From contig DMTA01000174.1 of the NCBI GenBank assembly GCA_003454835.1, forward strand, positions 1 through 10,331: a stretch of 10,331 nt of DNA, in the 5' to 3' direction. Shown here piece by piece: positions 1-5,826 of this stretch. Each line of letters opens with the position of its first letter. The stretch's first letter is position 1. The notes under the pieces were generated by a model. The model was not told where the DNA came from and searched no databases. It worked only from the letters and a program-made list of their open reading frames with translations. The DNA comes from Achromobacter sp. (GTDB lineage Bacteria > Pseudomonadota > Gammaproteobacteria > Burkholderiales > Burkholderiaceae_B). The position numbers and the translations under genes were made by a program.

Positions 1-48
1 ACCGCAATCGTGGGCGATCGCCTCCCCGGTGACCGCGGCGTCGGGCGA

Positions 49-108
49 CCTACGAAGATCTAATGCCGCCCACGAAGATCTAATGCAGCCTACAAAGAAC
101 GTAACGCG
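49..108. repeat. Three 20-bp tandem repeat units
   Basis: Three consecutive 20-bp units occupy 49-68, 69-88 and 89-108. Units 1 and 2 share 18 of 20 bases, with the core ACGAAGATCTAATGC. Unit 3 is degenerate, with about 13 of 20 matching unit 1. They lie beyond the terminator of the cstA-ybdD unit and outside any gene I can support. Such short phased units could be protein-binding sites or part of a mobile-element end, but nothing visible decides this. Confidence 0.7.
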
Positions 109-147
109 AACAAAGCCCGCACCTCAACGAACTGCCTAGCAACACCC

Positions 148-177
148 AAAAGAAAGGCCCTGCATCAGCAAGGCCTT
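148..177 (-). terminator. Intrinsic terminator of the cstA-ybdD unit
   Basis: Read on the minus strand, AAGGCCTTGC pairs with GCAGGGCCTT across a TGAT loop. This gives 10 pairs, one of them a G-U wobble, followed directly by TTTCTTTT counting the last stem bases. It starts 13 bp past the ybdD stop codon, so it is well placed to end transcription of the minus-strand unit. Confidence 0.88.
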
Positions 178-190
178 CCATCCAACACAC

Positions 191-403
191 TCAGCAGCAC
201 CCAATCCGCTTCTTCCCCCCGTACCGCGCCTCCTGGCGCTCCCGGAAGAAATCCTCATAGCTCATCGGCTCCTGCTCAGGATGCGTGCGCCGCATATGCT
301 CGACATACGTCTCATAATCCGGCACGCCCACCATCAACCGGAGCGTCTGCCCCAGATACCGGCCGGCGGCGCCGGCCGCTGAAGTCATATTGCTGAACAG
401 CAT
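191..403 (-). CDS. YbdD/YjiX-family small protein
   Basis: This 70-residue protein matches the YbdD/YjiX family (DUF466). These small soluble proteins are almost always encoded next to CstA/BtsT-type permeases, and their biochemical role I regard as unsettled. Visible family features are the central segment GVPDYETYVEHMRRTHP, the SYEDFFRERQEARYGG stretch and the double-cysteine C-terminus (KRIGCC). The start at 403 is supported by AGGAG seven bases upstream. It lies 21 bp after the cstA stop on the same strand, so the two are almost surely co-transcribed and share the terminator at 148-177. The protein probably works with, or adjusts, the permease; this is inferred from conserved linkage only. 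Confidence 0.85.
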   Translation of the reverse strand: MLFSNMTSAAGAAGRYLGQTLRLMVGVPDYETYVEHMRRTHPEQEPMSYEDFFRERQEARYGGKKRIGCC

Positions 404-424
404 GCGGCTTCTCCTGGATGTAGG

Positions 425-2512
425 TCAGTCCGCGCCAGCCGCAGCGGCTGCGGGCAGCGACTCGTACGGCGTTTCGCGAGACGTCGGCTTGTTTTCGTTG
501 CGGGCGCGCTGCACCGACTTCAAGCCGAACACCACAATGCTCACCACCACGAAGATGAAGATCGCGCACAACCCGGCGTTGATGTAGTCATTCATCACCA
601 CCCGCGACATCTCGCTCAGCGACTTCGCCGGCGCCAGCACCTTGCCTTCGGCAATCGCCGCGTTGTACTTGTCGGCGTGGGCCAGGAAGCTTACGCGCGG
701 GTCCGAATGGAACAGCTTCTGCAGACCGGCGGTCAGCGTGCATGCCAGCAGCCAGAGCGTCGGCAGCACCGTCACCCACGCGTAACGGTCACGCTTCATC
801 TTGAACAGCACCACCGTGCCCAGCGTCAGCGCAATCGCGGCCAGCATCTGGTTGGCGATGCCGAAGAGCGGCCACAGCGTGTTGATGCCGCCCAGCGGAT
901 CCACCACGCCCTGATACAGGAAGTAGCCCCACGCCGCCACGCACAGGCCCGTGGCGATCAGGTTGGCCGGCAGCGAATCCGTACGCTTGAGCGACGGCGC
1001 AAACGTGCCCAGCAGATCCTGCAGCATGAAGCGGCCCGCGCGGGTGCCGGCGTCAACGGCCGTCAGGATGAAGAGCGCTTCGAACAGGATGGCGAAGTGA
1101 TACCAGAACGCCATCATGCCCGGGCCGCCCAGCGCCTGATGCAGGATGTGGGCCATGCCCACCGCCAGCGTCGGGGCGCCGCCGGCGCGCGAGATGATCG
1201 TGCTTTCGCCCACGTCCTTGGCCGTCTGCACCAGATCGGCCGGCGTGATCACGAAGCCCCAGCTCGACACCACCTGGGCGACCTGCTCAGGCGACGTGCC
1301 GATCACCGCCGCCGGGCTGTTCATCGCGTAGTAGATGCCCGGCTCGATCACGCAAGCCGCGACCAGCGCCATGATGGCGACGAACGATTCCATCAGCATG
1401 CCGCCGTAACCGATGTAGCGGGCCTGGGTTTCGTTCTCGATCAGCTTGGGCGTCGTGCCCGAGGAGATCAACGCATGGAAGCCCGACACCGCGCCGCAGG
1501 CGATGGTGATGAACAGGAACGGGAACAGGTTGCCCGACCACACCGGACCGGAGCCGTCGACGAACTGCGTCAGCGCGGGCATCTTCAGTTCGGGGGCTAC
1601 GACCACGATGCCGATCGCCAGACCGACGATCGTGCCGATCTTCAGGAAGGTCGACAGGTAGTCGCGCGGGGCCAGCAGCAGCCACACGGGCAGCACCGAG
1701 GCGATGAAGCCGTAGATGATCAGGATCCAGGTCAGGCCCTTGCCGTCGAAGTCGAACATCGGGCCAATGACCGGATGCGCGGCCACGTCCTGACCGAAGG
1801 TGATGGCCGCCATCAGGCCCACGAAGCCGATGATCGACACCTCGCCGATCTTGCCCGGGCGGATGTAGCGCAGGTACACGCCCATGAAGAGCGCGATGGG
1901 AATCGTCGCGGCCACCGTGAAGGTGCCCCACGGCGAATGCGTCAGCGCCTTCACGACGATCAGCGCCAGCACGGCCAGGATGATCACCATGATCATGAAC
2001 GCGCCGAACAGCGCGATCACGCCCGGGATCTTGCCCAGTTCCGACTTGACCAGGTCGCCCAGCGAACGGCCGTCGCGGCGGGTGGAAATGAAGAGGATCG
2101 TGAAGTCCTGCACGGCGCCGGCGAACACGACGCCGGCCAGGATCCACAGCATGCCGGGCAGATAGCCCATCTGCGCGGCCAGCACCGGTCCAACCAGGGG
2201 ACCCGCGCCAGCGATGGCGGCAAAGTGGTGGCCGAACAGCACATGCTTGTTGGTCGGCACGTAGTCCAGGCCGTCGTTGTACTTCCAGGCCGGCGTCATG
2301 CGCGTCGGGTCAAGCTGGAAGACCTTGCGCGCGATGAAGCGGCTGTAGTAACGGTAGGCGATGAGATAGACGCAGACGGCGGCAATCACCACCCATAGCG
2401 CGTTGATGGTCTCCCCTCTGGCCAGCGCCACGGTGCCCAGCGCGAACGCGCCCAGTACCGCAACCGCCAGCCAGACCAGGTGCTGACCCAGTCCCTTACT
2501 GCTGGTGTGCAT
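425..2512 (-). CDS. cstA: Carbon starvation protein A (pyruvate/peptide permease)
   Basis: This 695-residue polytopic inner-membrane protein is of the CstA family and close in length to E. coli CstA (about 700). E. coli CstA and its paralogue BtsT are known to import pyruvate, and CstA was earlier linked to peptide uptake. The family hallmark HVLFGHHFAAIAGAGPLVGP lies near residue 90, followed by many hydrophobic segments and conserved loops such as GAVQDF and AVSGFHALISSGTTPK. A longer reading from 2584 would add 24 basic residues but has no ribosome site. The ATG at 2512 has AGGAG five bases upstream and gives the usual N-terminus, so I chose it. It is transcribed with ybdD and divergent from a Cache-domain two-component system that may control it. 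The exact substrate here is unproven. Confidence 0.93.
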   Translation of the reverse strand: MHTSSKGLGQHLVWLAVAVLGAFALGTVALARGETINALWVVIAAVCVYLIAYRYYSRFIARKVFQLDPTRMTPAWKYNDGLDYVPTNKHVLFGHHFAAIAGAGPLVGPVLAAQMGYLPGMLWILAGVVFAGAVQDFTILFISTRRDGRSLGDLVKSELGKIPGVIALFGAFMIMVIILAVLALIVVKALTHSPWGTFTVAATIPIALFMGVYLRYIRPGKIGEVSIIGFVGLMAAITFGQDVAAHPVIGPMFDFDGKGLTWILIIYGFIASVLPVWLLLAPRDYLSTFLKIGTIVGLAIGIVVVAPELKMPALTQFVDGSGPVWSGNLFPFLFITIACGAVSGFHALISSGTTPKLIENETQARYIGYGGMLMESFVAIMALVAACVIEPGIYYAMNSPAAVIGTSPEQVAQVVSSWGFVITPADLVQTAKDVGESTIISRAGGAPTLAVGMAHILHQALGGPGMMAFWYHFAILFEALFILTAVDAGTRAGRFMLQDLLGTFAPSLKRTDSLPANLIATGLCVAAWGYFLYQGVVDPLGGINTLWPLFGIANQMLAAIALTLGTVVLFKMKRDRYAWVTVLPTLWLLACTLTAGLQKLFHSDPRVSFLAHADKYNAAIAEGKVLAPAKSLSEMSRVVMNDYINAGLCAIFIFVVVSIVVFGLKSVQRARNENKPTSRETPYESLPAAAAAGAD

Positions 2513-2596
2513 AAGTGCTCCTCTTGCCTCCCGCCATGCTCTTGGCGTGAAACGCTTTTTTCGTCCCGCGGAAGGCAGACTCATTGTTGTGGGGTG

Positions 2597-2614
2597 GCGG
2601 ACGCACGCGTCCGC
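2597..2614. repeat. Perfect 8-bp inverted repeat upstream of cstA
   Basis: GCGGACGC and GCGTCCGC flank a 2-bp centre (AC). The site is 85 bp upstream of the cstA start, within the divergent intergenic region. It could be a dimeric regulator site or, in the cstA mRNA leader, a tight stem. High GC raises the chance of coincidental palindromes. Confidence 0.5.
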
Positions 2615-2639
2615 GCTGCGTCCGGTCGACGCGGGCGCC

Positions 2640-2669
2640 AGTATTGCGCTGCGGCCAGCGCGCCAACAA
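2640..2669 (-). promoter_or_regulatory. Possible sigma70 promoter for cstA
   Basis: On the minus strand, TTGTTG (2669-2664) and AATACT (2645-2640) are 18 bp apart and weakly resemble -35 and -10 boxes. Transcription from here would give cstA a leader of about 120 bases that includes the 2597-2614 inverted repeat. The match is modest and other choices are possible. Confidence 0.25.
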
Positions 2670-2707
2670 GCGCGGAACTACGCACGCGGGCTACGTGTTA
2701 CTACGTC

Positions 2708-2803
2708 ATGCGCCGCAGCAAAATTCCGTGGAAACCGTAAAATCTCCGAACTTTCCGCTTTCCCGCCTCGACACCCTTCCGGTTGATGCGTCGCAGCAAA
2801 TTC
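2708..2803. repeat. Imperfect direct repeat before the kinase gene
   Basis: ATGCGCCGCAGCAAAATTC (2708-2726) recurs as ATGCGTCGCAGCAAATTC (2786-2803), with one substitution and one missing A. The copies start 78 bp apart, all upstream of the kinase start at 2827. They may be paired binding sites or the trace of a small duplication. Confidence 0.65.
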
Positions 2804-2826
2804 GCTCCGGCCTGATACAAATCCTT

Positions 2827-4251
2827 ATGAAGCTGCGTCTCAAAATCTTGCTGCTTGCGGCAGTCCCGCTGCTGGTGGCTGTCGCCGCCATCACGGTCGC
2901 CGTCTACGTGCAGGGACTGCAGTTGGCGCAGCGAGAAAAACAGGTGGTCGAGACTGCCTGGCTGGCCAGCAAGGAAGGCGAGTTGCGCCACTACGTGAAC
3001 CTGGCCTACAGCGCCATCGCGCCGCTGCAGGCTGCGGGCGACGACGCGGCCACGCGCCAGCGCGCCCTGGACCTGCTGTCGCAAATGGAGTTCGGCCACG
3101 ACGGCTACTTCTTCGTCTATGACCTGCAGGGCCGGAACCTGATGCATCCGCGCCAGCCCGAACTGGTCGGTCAAGATCTCTGGAACCTGCGCGACACCAA
3201 GGGCCAGGCCGTCATCCAGAACCTGCTGACGGCCGCCCGGCGCGGCGGGCAGCAGGGCGAGGTGGTGCATTACCTCTGGGAAAAACCGTCCACCAACCAG
3301 ACCGTGGAAAAGCTCGGGTACGTGGTGGTGCTGGAACGCTGGGGCTGGATGCTGGGCACCGGCATTTACCTGGACGACGTGCAAGAGGCGCTGGTGCGCA
3401 TCGACGCGGCGGCGCAGGCCAATATCCGTGACATGTTCGCGTGGGTGGCGGGCATCGCCGCCGTATCCATCCTGGGCGTGGCGGCCTGTGGTCTGGCCCT
3501 CAATATCAGCGACCATCGCCAGTCGGACGCCAAGCTGCGTCTGATGGCCCGCCAGATCGTGCGATCGCAGGAAGACGAGCGCGCCCGCCTGTCGCGCGAG
3601 CTGCACGACGGCATCAGCCAGGTGCTGGTGTCGGTCAAGCTGTCGCTGGAGGCCGCCCGCGAGCGGTTGCGCCAGTCGCACCCGGACGATCCGCGCGTGC
3701 TTGCGCACATCGACACGCCGCTGGGCGGCGCGCTGGACCGGCTGAACATGGCGGTGGGCGAGGTCCGCCGCATTTCGCACAACCTTCGGCCCACGCTGCT
3801 GGATGATCTGGGCCTGCCCGCCGCGCTGGAGCATCTGGGCCGGGAGTTCGCCATCCGCCCCGAGGACGGCGCCCCGCCGCTGGCCGTGGACCTGCACACG
3901 GTCGGGCAGCCGGTGAAGCTGCCGGATGCCTACGCGACGGCGCTGTTCCGCGTGACGCAAGAGGCGCTGACCAACGTCATGCGCCACGCAGGCGCCACGC
4001 GAGCCGACCTGACACTGGCGTATTCGATGCGCGACCTGCGCCTGACCATCACCGACGACGGCTGCGGCTTTGACGACGCCGAGGTCCAGCAGGACCCGCA
4101 TCGCGGCATTGGCCTGCGCAACATGCGTGAACGCATGAGCGCGCTGTCCGGCACCCTGACCTTTCATTCCACCGCGCAAGGCACGACCTTGCAGGCCTGG
4201 CTTCCCCTGCCGCCCGCCGGCGCCCCCCTTTCGACGCCTTCCCAAGCATGA
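2827..4251 (+). CDS. Cache-domain sensor histidine kinase (NarL-type system)
   Basis: This 474-residue membrane kinase has a first membrane segment at about 7-28 and a periplasmic single-Cache-like domain at about 30-195, including HDGYFFVYDLQG and GYVVVLERWGWMLGTGIYLDD. A second membrane segment follows at about 203-226, then a HisKA_3 dimerisation domain with the phospho-accepting His260 in RELHDGISQVL. The ATPase domain has an N box QEALTNVMRHA (378-388), a G1 box DDGCGF (410-415) and a G2 box GIGL (427-430). Cache domains of this kind often bind short carboxylates, so a ligand such as pyruvate is plausible given the divergent cstA. ATG 2827 directly precedes a normal signal-anchor; no ribosome site is evident. 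The stop overlaps the regulator start (ATGA), implying translational coupling. Confidence 0.9.
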   Translation: MKLRLKILLLAAVPLLVAVAAITVAVYVQGLQLAQREKQVVETAWLASKEGELRHYVNLAYSAIAPLQAAGDDAATRQRALDLLSQMEFGHDGYFFVYDLQGRNLMHPRQPELVGQDLWNLRDTKGQAVIQNLLTAARRGGQQGEVVHYLWEKPSTNQTVEKLGYVVVLERWGWMLGTGIYLDDVQEALVRIDAAAQANIRDMFAWVAGIAAVSILGVAACGLALNISDHRQSDAKLRLMARQIVRSQEDERARLSRELHDGISQVLVSVKLSLEAARERLRQSHPDDPRVLAHIDTPLGGALDRLNMAVGEVRRISHNLRPTLLDDLGLPAALEHLGREFAIRPEDGAPPLAVDLHTVGQPVKLPDAYATALFRVTQEALTNVMRHAGATRADLTLAYSMRDLRLTITDDGCGFDDAEVQQDPHRGIGLRNMRERMSALSGTLTFHSTAQGTTLQAWLPLPPAGAPLSTPSQA

Positions 4252-4904
4252 CCGACAAACCCGACGCCGTCCGCCTCCTGCTGATCGACGACCATCCCCT
4301 GGTGCGCGACGGCCTGCGCCTGCGCCTGGAAACCGTGCCGCAGTTGCGGGTGGTGGGCGAAGCGGGCAACGCCGCCGCTGCCCAGGCCTTTCTGGCCGCC
4401 TGCATGGCCGAGGATCCCCACGGCGGCACCCTGCCCCATCTCGTGCTGATGGACCTGAACATGCCTGGCGTCGGCGGCCTGGAGTTGACGGCGCTGCTGC
4501 ACGAGCGCTATCCGCAGATCGCAGTCCTGGTGCTGTCCATGCACGACAACCCCGAATACATGGTGCAGGCGGTCAAGGCCGGCGCCCGCGGCTATCTGCT
4601 CAAGGACGAGCCCGCGCAGGAAATCATCACCGCTATCGACGCCGTCATGGCCGGCCGCAGCTACTTCAGCGCCGCGGCGGCCGTGCGGCTGTCGCAGGCC
4701 AGCGCTCTGGCCACGCTGCTGACGCACCGCGAGCGCGACGTGCTGCGCCACATCGCCGACGGCCATGCCAACAAGCAGATCGCGCAGACGCTGGGATTGT
4801 CCGTGCGCACCGTCGAAACGCACCGCCTGAACATCAAGCGCAAGCTGGGCATCGACGGACAGGCCGAACTCATCAAGTACGCGGTCGAAAACCGGGGGGT
4901 TTGA
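4248..4904 (+). CDS. NarL/LuxR-family response regulator
   Basis: This 218-residue regulator partners the preceding kinase, with which it overlaps by 4 bp. The receiver domain (about 8-135) shows the acidic pair Asp14-Asp15 in LLIDDHPLVRDGL, the phosphorylation site Asp69 in LVLMDLNMPG, Ser97 in VLSMHD and the conserved Lys119 in YLLKDE. The C-terminal LuxR-type helix-turn-helix (about 157-214) reads LTHRERDVLRHIADGHANKQIA followed by SVRTVETHR in the recognition region. All active residues are present, so it should be phosphorylated by the kinase and act as a DNA-binding transcription factor. Targets likely include the divergent cstA promoter and its own operon, inferred from position. No close hairpin-plus-U terminator follows. 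Confidence 0.92.
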   Translation: MTDKPDAVRLLLIDDHPLVRDGLRLRLETVPQLRVVGEAGNAAAAQAFLAACMAEDPHGGTLPHLVLMDLNMPGVGGLELTALLHERYPQIAVLVLSMHDNPEYMVQAVKAGARGYLLKDEPAQEIITAIDAVMAGRSYFSAAAAVRLSQASALATLLTHRERDVLRHIADGHANKQIAQTLGLSVRTVETHRLNIKRKLGIDGQAELIKYAVENRGV

Positions 4905-5037
4905 ACGGGGAAAATACCCCCACACGCCGAGGGTAAGCCCGCAATCCCCTCGCCCCGCTGAGGTAGACTTGCGACACCTATGCATTACGCCCGGCAGTAC
5001 GCCGAGCGTCACGCCACGCATCACCCTTCGCATCACC

Positions 5038-5055
5038 GCGCGCCAGAGGGCGCGC
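5038..5055 (+). promoter_or_regulatory. GC hairpin just before the folE ribosome site
   Basis: GCGCGCC (5038-5044) pairs with GGCGCGC (5049-5055) around an AGAG loop. This leaves 4 bases before the AGGAG ribosome site at 5060-5064. A stem this close could affect translation initiation, but GC-rich leaders form such stems easily. Confidence 0.35.
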
Positions 5056-5069
5056 CGCCAGGAGTCCCC

Positions 5070-5615
5070 ATGTCATTGGAAAAGCACTACACCGCCATTC
5101 TCGAAGCGCTAGGGGAAGATCCGTCCCGCGAAGGGCTGGCCGACACGCCCGCCCGCGCCGCCAAGGCCATGCGCCACCTGTGCCGCGGCTACGACCAGAA
5201 CCTGGACGAGATCGTCAACGGTGCGCTGTTCACGTCGGACACGCGCGAGATCGTCCTGGTCAAGAACATCGAGCTGTACTCGCTGTGCGAGCACCACATG
5301 CTGCCCTTCATCGGCAAGGCCCACGTCGCGTATCTGCCGGCCGGCAAGGTGCTGGGCCTGTCCAAGGTGGCCCGCATCGTCGAGATGTACGCACGCCGCC
5401 TGCAGATCCAGGAAAACCTCAGCCGCCAGGTGGCTGAAGCCGTGCAAAGCGTCACCGGCGCGGCGGGCGTCGCGGTCGTCATCGAAGCGCAGCACATGTG
5501 CATGATGATGCGCGGCGTCGAAAAGCAGAATTCGTCCATGGTCACGTCGGTGATGCTGGGCGAATTCCACGAAAACCCGTCCACGCGTGCGGAGTTTCTC
5601 AGCCTGATTCGCTGA
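5070..5615 (+). CDS. folE: GTP cyclohydrolase I
   Basis: This 181-residue protein converts GTP to 7,8-dihydroneopterin triphosphate, the first step of tetrahydrofolate (and in some bacteria tetrahydropterin) synthesis, in the cytoplasm as a homodecamer. The zinc ligands are visible as Cys73 and His76 in [10 protein letters not shown] and Cys144 in [12 protein letters not shown]. These equal Cys110, His113 and Cys181 of E. coli FolE; His75 and His142 are the catalytic partners. [20 protein letters not shown] and the TPAR segment near residue 26 are also typical. An in-frame ATG at 4980 would add 30 low-complexity residues without a ribosome site. The ATG at 5070 has AGGAG at the right distance. 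It lies 165 bp after the response regulator and is probably transcribed on its own. Confidence 0.95.
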   Translation: MSLEKHYTAILEALGEDPSREGLADTPARAAKAMRHLCRGYDQNLDEIVNGALFTSDTREIVLVKNIELYSLCEHHMLPFIGKAHVAYLPAGKVLGLSKVARIVEMYARRLQIQENLSRQVAEAVQSVTGAAGVAVVIEAQHMCMMMRGVEKQNSSMVTSVMLGEFHENPSTRAEFLSLIR

Positions 5616-5645
5616 GCGGCGATCTAATCCATTTGGCGCATATCG

Positions 5646-5716
5646 CGGGCCCGCCCGCTGCGACGACCATGCCCGTTCGGGCATCGGCGGCGCAGCCGGC
5701 GGGCCCGGTTGCTTTT
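5646..5716 (+). terminator. Nested-hairpin terminator after folE
   Basis: Seventeen-base arms at 5646-5662 and 5691-5707 pair with one mismatch (CGGGCCCGCC versus GGCGGGCCCG at the base). They enclose a second small hairpin at 5669-5684 (ATGCCC and GGGCAT around GTTC). The structure is followed by GGTTGCTTTT. It begins about 30 bp past the folE stop and should insulate folE from tauA. The T stretch is interrupted, so efficiency is uncertain. Confidence 0.7.
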
Positions 5717-5737
5717 GGCACCTACTGATCCGGACAT

Positions 5738-5780
5738 CTGGCCCTAGCGTTCTGGTCCCATCCGGGCAAACTGGCACCAG
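5738..5780 (+). promoter_or_regulatory. CTGG direct repeats, candidate MocR/TauR operator
   Basis: CTGGCCCTAG (5738-5747), CTGGTCCCAT (5752-5761) and CTGGCACCAG (5771-5780) lie 47-89 bp before the tauA start. From memory, TauR of Rhodobacter capsulatus, a MocR protein, binds direct repeats close to CTGGACYTAA. The first two copies match that at about 8 and 7 of 10 positions. A MocR gene follows tauC, which makes this a reasonable operator. No good sigma70 -10 box is seen, which is compatible with an activator-dependent promoter. Confidence 0.4.
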
Positions 5781-5785
5781 CAAGC

Positions 5786-5807
5786 CGGTCGCGCCGGGGC
5801 GCGGCCG
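5786..5807 (+). promoter_or_regulatory. Stable hairpin in the tauA leader
   Basis: CGGTCGCGCC (5786-5795) can pair with GGCGCGGCCG (5798-5807), including one G-U pair. In practice this is about nine pairs with a CGGG loop. It is followed by TTCTCTCCC and then the ribosome site GGAG at 5817-5820. It could be an attenuator or an mRNA 5'-end stabiliser. Confidence 0.45.
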
Positions 5808-5826
5808 TTCTCTCCCGGAGATCTCC

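Larger units (their letters stand above)
2513..2826. other. Divergent intergenic region, cstA / sensor kinase
   Basis: This 314-bp region must hold promoters for both directions. It contains the GCGGACGC inverted repeat (2597-2614), three CTACG(C/T) motifs at 2678, 2691 and 2701, the last two exactly 10 bp apart, and an imperfect 18-19-bp direct repeat at 2708-2726 and 2786-2803. The part near the kinase is more A/T-rich than the genes. No credible gene lies in it. The open frames crossing it lack ribosome sites and are extensions of the flanking genes. Confidence 0.7.

Noticed and set aside
1..63. Possible C-terminal end of a plus-strand gene entering from the left
   Set aside because: All that can be read is about 20 codons ending in TAA, and other frames on both strands are equally open and G/C-biased. 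No family can be recognised.
49..108. CRISPR array
   Set aside because: The units are directly adjacent without spacers and there are no cas genes.
677..2398. Long open frame on the plus strand opposite cstA (573 codons)
   Set aside because: The product is dominated by Arg, His, Gln and Asp with no domain, as expected from antisense reading of a high-GC gene. The opposite strand encodes a clear CstA.
2545..2561. Mini terminator-like element (GCGT-GAA-ACGC then six T) on the plus strand
   Set aside because: The stem is only 4 bp and no plus-strand gene lies upstream. It falls in the cstA leader on the opposite strand.
2584..2826. N-terminal extension of the kinase to 2584
   Set aside because: The extra 81 residues are Arg-rich, precede a normal signal-anchor, cover the whole divergent promoter region and have no ribosome site.
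2701..4245. Long minus-strand open frame opposite the sensor kinase
   Set aside because: Low-complexity Arg/Gln/His-rich product and no ribosome site. The plus strand encodes complete kinase motifs.
4894..4921. G-tract/C-tract pairing after the response regulator
   Set aside because: GGGGGT and ACCCCC can pair across 15 bases, or GGGG with CCCC across 6, but no T tract follows, so it is not a supported terminator.
4905..5069. Folate or preQ1-type riboswitch before folE
   Set aside because: Apart from one short stem, no conserved core of a known class can be recognised in the 165-bp leader.
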